Shown: piece by piece, positions 1-5,598 of the stretch
Layout of the letters: each line of letters opens with the position of its first letter
How positions within the stretch are numbered: position 1 is the first letter of the stretch
Assembly: GCA_025965635.1 (NCBI GenBank)
Contig: JAOPWO010000486.1
Location: 1-7,124, forward strand
Reading direction: 5' to 3'
Source of the DNA: Modestobacter sp.
GTDB taxonomy: Bacteria; Actinomycetota; Actinomycetes; Mycobacteriales; Geodermatophilaceae
DNA: 7,124 bases
Translations under genes and position numbers: made by a program
Notes under the pieces: model-generated
Database searches by the model: none
Told to the model about the DNA's origin: nothing
Seen by the model: only the letters and a program-made list of their open reading frames with translations

Positions 1-132
1 GCCGAGGTGGCCGAGGCGCTCGGAGGCCACGCCGGGGAGGTGCGGACGGTCCCCGGCGACCACGCCCTGTCCCGTGACGTGGCTGCCGTCGCCGCTGCAG
101 CCCTCGACTGGCTGCAGCGCCTCTGGACGTAG
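1..132 (+). CDS. C-terminal end of a probable alpha/beta hydrolase (5' part outside window)
   Basis: Frame 1 is open from the first base and stops at TAG 130-132, leaving 43 residues. The fragment contains VRTVPGDHALSRD followed by an alanine-rich helix ending in LDWLQRLWT. A strand ending in PGxDH followed by a final helix is how alpha/beta hydrolases present the catalytic histidine. By that reading, His21 of the fragment would be the third member of the triad. The GDHAL wording resembles the KANL3/Tex30-like (dienelactone hydrolase-related) group common in actinobacteria. The nucleophile and acid lie outside the window, so neither substrate nor subfamily can be named. It converges on coxG, and only a hairpin separates them. 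That it is coding is fairly sure; the family is moderately sure. Confidence 0.62.
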   Translation, partial: AEVAEALGGHAGEVRTVPGDHALSRDVAAVAAAALDWLQRLWT

Positions 133-165
133 TGCCAGGAGCGAGGCTTCCTCGCTCCTGGCACT
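131..165. terminator. Bidirectional hairpin between convergent genes
   Basis: A perfect 16-bp inverted repeat (arms 131-146 and 150-165, loop CTT) begins inside the hydrolase stop codon and ends 4 bp before the last base of coxG, which reads the other way. No T-run follows on either strand, which is common for actinobacterial terminators. Symmetry and placement suggest it stops transcription from both sides. Confidence 0.8.
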
Positions 166-169
166 CCGC

Positions 170-1234
170 TCAGCGGTTACGGCGGCGCAGCACCACGAGG
201 ATGAGCAGCAGGACCGCCAGCACGCCACCGGCCGGCGCGGCGTAGCGGGCCAGAGCCGCGCCGCCGGCGACGTCGAGCAGGTCGATCGCCTCGGGCTCGG
301 CGGGCACCGCTCGCGGGGTGGTGCGGGCCGGACCGCCGGACGCGGGCTTGCTCGGCGGCGCGGTGGTGCCCGACGGCGGCTTGCTCGGCGCCTTCTTCGC
401 GGCGCTGATCGGCGTCGGCTCGGTGGGGGACGCGTCCTCGACCGTGCCGGTGCCGGTGAACGGCGCGGTACCGGACTTCGTCGGCGGCACAGTGGGTGAC
501 GGGACCGCGGCCTGGGGGGTGGCCGACGTCGACGGGGTCACCGCGCCGGTACCGGCGGTGGTGGCTGCGGCGGCGGAGTCCGCGGCCGAGGCCGCGGTCT
601 TCCTGGTGGCCGCTGCAGCCTTCTTCGCGGCGGTGGTGTCGCTCCCGCCGCCCTGGACGGACGCGGCGACCTCCTCGACGGCGCCGGCCGCGGTGGCTGC
701 GGCGGAGGCGGTGGACGAACTCGCGGTGCCGGCCCCCGTGGGCTCCTGGGTGCCGGTGCCCGCCACGACGGCCGGGTCGATCCCGAGGTCGCCGCTGGCC
801 AGCTGGGCGGACAGCTTGTCGGCGAACTGGCCGAGCAGCTTGTTGCCGACGTCGGTCATGACGCCGCGGCCGAACTGGGCCGGCCGGCCGGTGATGTTCA
901 GGTCGGTGAGGACGTCGACCCGGGTCACGTCGCCCTCGCTGGCGAGCTTGGCGGTGACGATGGCCGCGGCCGTGCCGTTGCCGCGCTGGTCCTTGCCGCG
1001 GGCGTCGATCTTGGCCTGGTGGGTCGTCTCGTCGCGCTCGATGAACGAGCCCTTGCCCTGGTAGGTGAGGTTGATCGGCCCGAGCTTGACCTTCACCCGG
1101 CCGGTGAAGTCGTCGCCCTCCACCGAGTCGAGGATCGCGCCCGGCATGCACGGGGCGATCCGGTCGATGTCCATCAGCACCCGCCATGCCTCGTCGATGG
1201 GCAGGGGGACGGTGAACGAGTTTTCCAGCTGCAC
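170..1234 (-). CDS. coxG: CoxG: SRPBCC-domain protein with C-terminal membrane anchor
   Basis: This 354-residue protein has three parts. Residues 1-145 form an SRPBCC/CoxG fold, with the family-typical N-terminus (FTVPLPIDEAWRVLMDIDRI), PCMPGA at 28-33, and the ITGRPAQFGRGVMTDVG stretch at 114-130. Residues about 150-315 are an Ala/Thr/Pro/Ser-rich, probably disordered linker. Residues about 328-349 are a hydrophobic helix (GGVLAVLLLILVVL) followed by a basic RRRNR tail, so the SRPBCC domain should face the cytoplasm. The start is GTG with GGAGGT 6 nt upstream. Known for the family: CoxG accompanies Mo-CO dehydrogenases, and mycobacterial CoxG has been linked to membrane recruitment and quinone delivery. 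Inferred here: the same role for the CoxSLM enzyme encoded upstream. A spacer of about 200 bp with hairpins separates it from coxM, so it may have its own promoter. Family call is strong; the partner is inferred from proximity. Confidence 0.9.
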   Translation of the reverse strand: MQLENSFTVPLPIDEAWRVLMDIDRIAPCMPGAILDSVEGDDFTGRVKVKLGPINLTYQGKGSFIERDETTHQAKIDARGKDQRGNGTAAAIVTAKLASEGDVTRVDVLTDLNITGRPAQFGRGVMTDVGNKLLGQFADKLSAQLASGDLGIDPAVVAGTGTQEPTGAGTASSSTASAAATAAGAVEEVAASVQGGGSDTTAAKKAAAATRKTAASAADSAAAATTAGTGAVTPSTSATPQAAVPSPTVPPTKSGTAPFTGTGTVEDASPTEPTPISAAKKAPSKPPSGTTAPPSKPASGGPARTTPRAVPAEPEAIDLLDVAGGAALARYAAPAGGVLAVLLLILVVLRRRNR

Positions 1235-1339
1235 TGCAGGACCTCCGAGGATGTGCGGCTCCCGCGCCTCCCGGGCCAGGAGACCGACGGCGGAGCCGGG
1301 GACGTGCGGTGTTCGGGGCAGGAGGCGACGCTACCGCGC

Positions 1340-1366
1340 GGTCGGATCGCCCACTCCCATCCGACC
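1340..1366. promoter_or_regulatory. Inverted repeat upstream of coxG, possible operator
   Basis: A perfect 8-bp inverted repeat, GGTCGGAT-N11-ATCCGACC, lies 106 bp before the coxG start and just past the coxM hairpins. On the minus strand, TAGCGT (1333-1328) just downstream could be a -10 element of the actinobacterial TAnnnT type. The matching -35 position falls in the spacer of the repeat but is poor (GAGTGG). A dimeric regulator bound here would control that promoter. The alternative is a weak hairpin. The repeat is seen; its function is inferred. Confidence 0.35.
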
Positions 1367-1378
1367 ATGGGGCGGAAA

Positions 1379-1396
1379 GCCCCCGCGCGCGGGGGC
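1379..1396 (-). terminator. Second hairpin downstream of coxM
   Basis: The self-complementary 18-mer GCCCCCGCGCGCGGGGGC is followed on the minus strand by TTTCC, a short U-tract. It lies about 40 nt past the coxM stop, after another hairpin. With its very stable stem it resembles a GC-rich intrinsic terminator and could back up the first hairpin. Confidence 0.5.
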
Positions 1397-1399
1397 GCC

Positions 1400-1431
1400 G
1401 GGCCGGCCCTCCGTCAGAGGAGGACCGGCCC
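1400..1431 (-). terminator. First hairpin downstream of coxM
   Basis: A 13-bp stem (arms 1400-1412 and 1419-1431, 6-nt loop) begins 5 nt after the coxM stop. The one imperfect pair is G-U in the minus-strand RNA but C-A in the plus-strand RNA, so the structure is more stable when read in the coxM direction. No U-tract follows it directly. It probably terminates or attenuates coxSLM transcription before coxG. Confidence 0.6.
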
Positions 1432-1436
1432 TCGTG

Positions 1437-2300
1437 CTACAGGCCGGCGGCTGCGGACAGCGCCCGCTTGGTCAGCACCTGGGCCAGGTGCTGCCGGTAG
1501 TCGGCCTGCGCGTTCAGGTCGCTGCTGGGCGAAGTGCCGTCCGCGGCCATCGCGGCGGCCGCGGTGACCGCCTCCAGGCTCAGGTCGGCACCGACCAGCG
1601 CCGCCTCCGTGGCAGCGGCCCGCAGCGGGGTGGCACCCATGTTGGTCAGCCCGATCCGCGCCTCGGCGATCCGGCCGCCCTCCCGGCGGACCGCCGCGGC
1701 GACCGCCACGATCGACCACGCCTGGGCCACCCGGGTGAACTTCTCGTACCGGACCCCCCAGCCCGCCGCCTCGGCGAGCTTGGGCACCCGGATCTCGACC
1801 AGCAGCTCCCCCTCCTCCAGCGCGGTGGTGAGGTAGTCGACGAAGAACTCCGCCGCCGGCACCGTCCGCCGTCCGGAGGGACCGACGAGGACGAACTCCG
1901 CGTCCAGCGCGAGCGCCACCGCCGGCAGGTCCCCGGCCGGGTCGGCGTGCGCCAGCGCGCCGCCGAAGGTGCCGCGGTGACGCACCTGCCGGTCGGCCAC
2001 CGTCTCCGTCGCCTGGACGACGAGCTGCCCGTACTGGGCGAGCAGCGGGTCGGCGAGGACGTCGGAGTGCGTGGTCATCGCACCGATGACCAGCACGTCA
2101 CCCTCCTCCCGCACGCCGCGCAGCTCGCGAACCCGGGTGAGGTCGACGACGGTCTCCGGCGCGGCCAGCCGCAGCCGCATGACCGGGATCAGCGACTGCC
2201 CTCCGGCCAGCACCTTCACGTCCTCACCGCCACCGGCGATGGCCTGCAGCGCCTCGTCGACGGTGGTGGGCCGGGCGTACGCGAACGCTGCGGGGATCAC
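1437..2300 (-). CDS. coxM: CoxM-type FAD-binding subunit of molybdenum hydroxylase
   Basis: This 287-residue protein is the medium subunit of a CODH/xanthine-dehydrogenase-type enzyme. It would take electrons from the CoxS iron-sulfur clusters onto FAD and pass them to the acceptor. Both FAD signatures of the family are present: AGGQS at residues 32-36 and TFGGA at 111-115, the latter leading into LAHADPAGDLPA. The flanking N-terminal PxxFxYxRPxxVDEAL region and the C-terminal CO_deh_flav_C part (from about residue 182) are also typical, and the length is normal. The GTG start overlaps the coxL stop in GTGA, with GGAGG 6 nt upstream encoded in the last coxL codons. The same frame stays open far upstream, but that part is a shadow of coxL. 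Third gene of the coxS-L-M order and last before the hairpins. Confidence 0.95.
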   Translation of the reverse strand: MIPAAFAYARPTTVDEALQAIAGGGEDVKVLAGGQSLIPVMRLRLAAPETVVDLTRVRELRGVREEGDVLVIGAMTTHSDVLADPLLAQYGQLVVQATETVADRQVRHRGTFGGALAHADPAGDLPAVALALDAEFVLVGPSGRRTVPAAEFFVDYLTTALEEGELLVEIRVPKLAEAAGWGVRYEKFTRVAQAWSIVAVAAAVRREGGRIAEARIGLTNMGATPLRAAATEAALVGADLSLEAVTAAAAMAADGTSPSSDLNAQADYRQHLAQVLTKRALSAAAGL

Positions 2301-4795
2301 TTGTCTCCTCCCAGGGACGAGGCCTCGGTGGACACGCCGCTGGAGGTCTCGGTCGAGGCCCCGCCGTAGGCGTTGGTACCGGCGGTGGCGCGGTCGCCGC
2401 CGTCGCCACCCCCGTGGATGGCCCGCCAGACCCGTTCCGGGGTGAGCGGCATCCGGATGTCGCTCACCCCGAGGTGCCGGACGGCGTCCAGCGCGGCGTT
2501 GACGACCGCCGGCGTGCTGGCGATGCAGCCGGCCTCCCCGACGCCCTTGGCCCCCATCGGGTTGCTGGTGGCCGGGTGCACGGTGTTGCCGGTGTCGAAG
2601 TGCGGCAGGTCGGCTGCCGAGGGCAGCAGGTAGTCGACGAACGTGCCGGTGGTCAGGTTGCCGTCGGCGTCGTAGATCGCCTCCTCGTAGAGGGCCTGGG
2701 AGATGCCCTGGGCCAGGCCGCCGTGCATCTGGCCCTCGACGATCATCGGGTTCACGATCGTGCCGACGTCGTCGACCGAGGCGTACTTCCGGATCTTCAC
2801 GAAACCGGTCTCGGTGTCGACCTCCATGGCGCTGATGTGCGTGCCGTGGGGGAAGGAGAAGTTCACCGGGTCGAACGTCGCCTCGGCGTCGATCGTGGGC
2901 TCGATGCCCTCCGGGTAGTCGTGCGCGGCGAAGATGGCCAGCGCCACCTCCTGGATGCCGACGCCGGCGCCCGGCGTCCCCTTGACGGAGAACTTGCCGC
3001 CGGTGAACTCCAGGTCGTCCTCGCTGGCCTCGAGCAGGTGGGCGGCGATCCTCCGGGCCTTGGCGACGACCTTCTCCGCGGCCTTCACCACCGCTGTGCC
3101 ACCGACGACCAGCGACCGGGAGCCGTAGGTGTCCAGGCCGCGCGAGGAGATCGCGGTGTCGCCGTGCAGCACCTCGACGTCCTCGAACGGCACGCCGAGC
3201 TCGTCGGCGACGATCTGGCTCCACGCCGTCTCGTGGCCCTGGCCGTGCGGGGTCGAGCCGGTGACCACCTCGACCTTGCCGGTCGGCAGCATCCGGATCG
3301 AGGCCTGCTCCCAGCCACCGGCGCCGAAGGCCAGCGAGCCCAGCACCCGGGAGGGGGCCAGGCCACACATCTCGGTGAAGGTGGAGAACCAGATGCCCAG
3401 CTGCACGGGGTCGTTCGACTCACGACGCCGCTGCTGCTCGGCGCGCAGCTCGTCGTAGCCGAGCAGCTGCAGCGCCTGGTCGGTGGCCTTGCCGTAGTCA
3501 CCGCTGTCGTACTGGAGCCCGGCCACCGTGGTGAACGGGAACTCCTCGGCGTTGATCCAGTTCTTGCGGCGCAGCTCGAGCGGGTCCATGCCCAGTTCGA
3601 CGGCGAGCTCGTCCATGATCCGCTCGATGGCGAAGGTCGCCTCCGGCCGGCCGGCGCCTCGGTAGGCGTCGGTGGGGACCTTGTTGGTGAACACCCCGTC
3701 GCACTCGAACCGGTAGGCCGGGATCTTGTAGATGCCCGGGAACATGAACGCGCCCAGCGCCGGGACGCCGGGGGTGATCAGCCGCAGGTAGGCGCCCATG
3801 TCGGCGAGCAGCCGCACGCGCAGCCCCTTGACGTTGCCCTCGCGGTCGGCGGCGATGTCGATGAACTGCACCTGGTCACGGCCGTGGTGCGCCGTCATCA
3901 GCGACTCGCTGCGGGTCTCGGTCCACTTCACCGGCTTGCCGAGCCGGCGGGCGACCAGCAGGCAGAGGATCTCCTCCGGGTTGACCTGCAGCTTGCCACC
4001 GAAGCCGCCGCCCACGTCGGGCGCGATGACCCGGAGCTTGTGCTCGGGGATGCCGGTGACCATCGCGGCCATCACCCGCAGGATGTGCGGGATCTGGGTG
4101 GCCGACCACATCGTGTAGTTGTCGCCCGAGGGCTGCACGACGACCGAGCGGGGCTCCATGAACGCCGGGATCAGCCGCTGCTGGACGAACCGGCGGCTCA
4201 CCGTGACCTCGGCGTCGGCGAACGCCTGCTCGGTGTCCCCGCCCGTGCCGGCGTCGCCGGCGTCGAAGACGAAGTGGTAGCTGGTGTTGGACGACGTGTG
4301 GTCGTGGACCAGCGGCGAACCGTCCTTGACCGCCTCCTCCATGTCGAGCACGACCGGGAGCGGCTCGTAGTCGACGTCGATCTTCTCGACGGCATCCTGG
4401 GCGGCGACCTTGGTGCGGCCGACGATGATCGCGACGGCCTCACCGACGTGGTTGACCTCCTCCACCGCGATGGAGGGGTGCCCGGGATTCACCATGTCCG
4501 GGGTGACCGGCCAGGCGCAGGGCAGCGAACCCTGCTCCTCGGCGAAGTCCCGGCCGGTGAACACCGCCAGGACGTTCGGGCTGTCGAGCGCGCCGCTGAC
4601 GTCCAGGTGGGTGATCCGGGCGTGTGCCACCGGGCTGCGGAGCACCGACAGGTGCAGCATCCCGGGCAGGGTCATGTTGTCGGTCCAGGTGGTGTCCCCG
4701 GTGATCAGCCGGGCGTCCTCCTTGCGCAGCCGCGCCTGGCCGACCAGCTTCTCCGGTGCGGAGGCCGTGCTCGTCGGGTCCTCGACAGCGGTCAT
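2297..4795 (-). CDS. coxL: CoxL-type catalytic subunit, form II molybdenum hydroxylase
   Basis: At 832 residues this is the large Mo-MCD subunit. The N-terminal aldehyde oxidase/xanthine dehydrogenase a/b hammerhead spans about 20-150, starting at LVGQARLRKEDARLITG; the Mo-binding domains follow. Visible motifs are MEPRSVV at 213-219, GGGFGGK at 262-268, the active-site loop AYRGAGR at 377-383, GQGHET at 518-523 (cofactor contact), and KGVGEAG at 750-756, with Glu754 as the expected catalytic base. True form I CO dehydrogenases have AYxCSFR with a Cu-binding cysteine; that cysteine is absent, so this is form II. Known: form II activity on CO is doubtful and the natural substrate is unsettled. 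The start ATG overlaps the coxS stop in ATGA, implying translational coupling. An odd feature is residues about 795-832, a Gly/Ser/Thr-rich low-complexity tail after the usual PERVWRAI ending. Family is certain; substrate is not. Confidence 0.96.
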   Translation of the reverse strand: MTAVEDPTSTASAPEKLVGQARLRKEDARLITGDTTWTDNMTLPGMLHLSVLRSPVAHARITHLDVSGALDSPNVLAVFTGRDFAEEQGSLPCAWPVTPDMVNPGHPSIAVEEVNHVGEAVAIIVGRTKVAAQDAVEKIDVDYEPLPVVLDMEEAVKDGSPLVHDHTSSNTSYHFVFDAGDAGTGGDTEQAFADAEVTVSRRFVQQRLIPAFMEPRSVVVQPSGDNYTMWSATQIPHILRVMAAMVTGIPEHKLRVIAPDVGGGFGGKLQVNPEEILCLLVARRLGKPVKWTETRSESLMTAHHGRDQVQFIDIAADREGNVKGLRVRLLADMGAYLRLITPGVPALGAFMFPGIYKIPAYRFECDGVFTNKVPTDAYRGAGRPEATFAIERIMDELAVELGMDPLELRRKNWINAEEFPFTTVAGLQYDSGDYGKATDQALQLLGYDELRAEQQRRRESNDPVQLGIWFSTFTEMCGLAPSRVLGSLAFGAGGWEQASIRMLPTGKVEVVTGSTPHGQGHETAWSQIVADELGVPFEDVEVLHGDTAISSRGLDTYGSRSLVVGGTAVVKAAEKVVAKARRIAAHLLEASEDDLEFTGGKFSVKGTPGAGVGIQEVALAIFAAHDYPEGIEPTIDAEATFDPVNFSFPHGTHISAMEVDTETGFVKIRKYASVDDVGTIVNPMIVEGQMHGGLAQGISQALYEEAIYDADGNLTTGTFVDYLLPSAADLPHFDTGNTVHPATSNPMGAKGVGEAGCIASTPAVVNAALDAVRHLGVSDIRMPLTPERVWRAIHGGGDGGDRATAGTNAYGGASTETSSGVSTEASSLGGDK

Positions 4796-5307
4796 GCCTG
4801 CGCCACCGCCTCGTGGGTCGCCGGGGCGGAGCCGGTGCCCGCGCCGCGCATCTCCGCGGCCGCCTGCTGCACGGCCTTGACGATGTTCTGGTAGCCGGTA
4901 CAGCGGCAGAGGTTGCCCTCGATGCCCTCGCGCACCTCGTGGTCACTGGGCTCGGGGATGTCGCCGACCAGGTCGATCGAGGCCATGATCATCCCGGGGG
5001 TGCAGAACCCGCACTGCAGGCCGTGCATCTCGTGGAACGCCTTCTGCATCGGGTGCAGGGTCTTGCCGTCGGCGATGCCCTCGATGGTGGTGACCGCGGA
5101 CCCGTCGGCCTGGACGGCCAGCACGGTGCACGACTTCACCGCCTCGCCGTCGAGGTGCACCGTGCAGGCGCCGCAGTTGCTGGTGTCGCAACCGACGACG
5201 GTGCCGACCTTCCCCAGCGTCTCTCGCAGGTAGTGGACCAGGAGGGTCCGGGGCTCGACGTCGTCCGTGTAGGACGTCCCGTCGACCCGCACGTTGATCT
5301 GGGGCAC
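4792..5307 (-). CDS. coxS: CoxS-type [2Fe-2S] subunit of molybdenum hydroxylase
   Basis: This 171-residue small subunit relays electrons from the Mo site to FAD. The N-terminal plant-ferredoxin-like domain carries C40, C45, C48 and C60 (CDTSNCGAC plus a later Cys). The C-terminal helical domain carries C99, C102, C134 and C136 (QCGFCTPGM and LCRCTGY). All eight ligands of the two [2Fe-2S] clusters are present. The frame is open for a further 65 codons upstream, but that part is unlike the family. The GTG at 5307 gives the usual VPQINVRVDG beginning and has GGAGGA 7 nt upstream, so I chose it. First gene of the operon; its stop overlaps the coxL start. A tail of about 20 residues after the helical domain is low in conservation signals. 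Confidence 0.95.
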   Translation of the reverse strand: MPQINVRVDGTSYTDDVEPRTLLVHYLRETLGKVGTVVGCDTSNCGACTVHLDGEAVKSCTVLAVQADGSAVTTIEGIADGKTLHPMQKAFHEMHGLQCGFCTPGMIMASIDLVGDIPEPSDHEVREGIEGNLCRCTGYQNIVKAVQQAAAEMRGAGTGSAPATHEAVAQA

Positions 5308-5314
5308 GTGTGTG

Positions 5315-5320
5315 TCCTCC
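5315..5320 (-). promoter_or_regulatory. Ribosome binding site deciding the coxS start
   Basis: GGAGGA on the minus strand, 7 nt before GTG 5307. It supports the 171-residue CoxS over the longer in-frame reading that would begin at 5502. Confidence 0.8.
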
Positions 5321-5373
5321 GCTTCGTTGCAGGGATGCGCCGCCGCGGTCACCCGCCGGAGGCCTCCGCGCAG

Positions 5374-5389
5374 TGTGACAACGAGCACA
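5374..5389. promoter_or_regulatory. CRP/GlxR-family-like binding site upstream of coxS
   Basis: The plus strand reads TGTGA-CAACGA-GCACA, matching 9 of the 10 informative positions of the TGTGA-N6-TCACA consensus used by CRP and actinobacterial GlxR/Cmr regulators. It ends 67 bp before the coxS start codon. The distance would suit activation or repression of the coxS promoter by a CRP/FNR-family protein. The motif is seen; the regulator is inferred. Confidence 0.4.
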
Positions 5390-5506
5390 GGGGTTAGGCC
5401 ACGCTCACCTGCGCGGGAGCTCGGCGGCTCGCCGCACAGCCCCGCCCGGACCTCCGTACCTGCGGGACGGCGGAGCCATCCGACCCGCAACTGCGGATGC
5501 ACGTAA

Positions 5507-5524
5507 CGTTGCAGAGCGTTGCAG
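5507..5524. repeat. Direct repeat CGTTGCAG with 10-bp spacing
   Basis: CGTTGCAG occurs at 5507-5514 and 5517-5524, one helical turn apart, and again at 5325-5332 next to the coxS ribosome binding site. Paired direct repeats at 10-11 bp can bind response regulators, but 8-mers recur by chance, so function is uncertain. Confidence 0.35.
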
Positions 5525-5598
5525 CCGGCGGGGACGCCCCGTGCGGGCCACCCCCATGGCTGGAACGGCCGCCCGGGGACGACGCAGGCACCGCCGCC

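Larger units (their letters stand above)
5308..5598. other. Intergenic region upstream of coxS (291 bp)
   Basis: This spacer lies between the MFS stop and the coxS start, both on the minus strand. I see no gene I can support in it and no convincing terminator after the MFS gene. It holds a 12-bp palindrome CGGAGGCCTCCG (5357-5368), a CRP-like site (5374-5389), a small CGGCG-GCT-CGCCG hairpin (5422-5434), an inverted repeat CATCCG-N11-CGGATG (5477-5499), and a pair of CGTTGCAG repeats (5507-5524) with a third copy at 5325-5332. The density of symmetry suggests the coxSLM promoter is here, but no clean -35/-10 pair stands out. Confidence 0.6.

Noticed and set aside
377..760. Repetitive-looking GC-rich stretch suggesting a tandem repeat
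   Set aside because: It encodes the Ala/Thr/Pro/Ser-rich CoxG linker. The codons vary and I could find no regular repeat unit.
1065..2369. A 434-codon plus-strand frame opposite coxM
   Set aside because: Compositional shadow of coxM; it crosses the hairpins and the coxM/coxG spacer and has no recognisable domain.
2301..3368. Long upstream extension of the coxM frame
   Set aside because: It lies inside coxL and gives Arg/Gly-rich sequence. The GTG at 2300 with a ribosome binding site gives the normal CoxM start and length.
2414..4894. An 826-codon open frame on the plus strand opposite coxL
   Set aside because: It is antisense to a gene with unmistakable conserved motifs. Its product is Arg/Gly/Asp/Val-rich and low in family signals, as expected for a frame kept open by high GC codon bias.
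5422..5434. Small hairpin CGGCG-GCT-CGCCG as an MFS terminator or riboswitch element
   Set aside because: Only 5 bp, more than 160 bp past the MFS stop, with no U-tract and no recognisable riboswitch core around it; such stems are frequent in GC-rich DNA.
5308..5502. 65-codon N-terminal extension of CoxS
   Set aside because: Unlike any CoxS N-terminus; a strong ribosome binding site sits before GTG 5307, and the extension would cover the likely promoter region.
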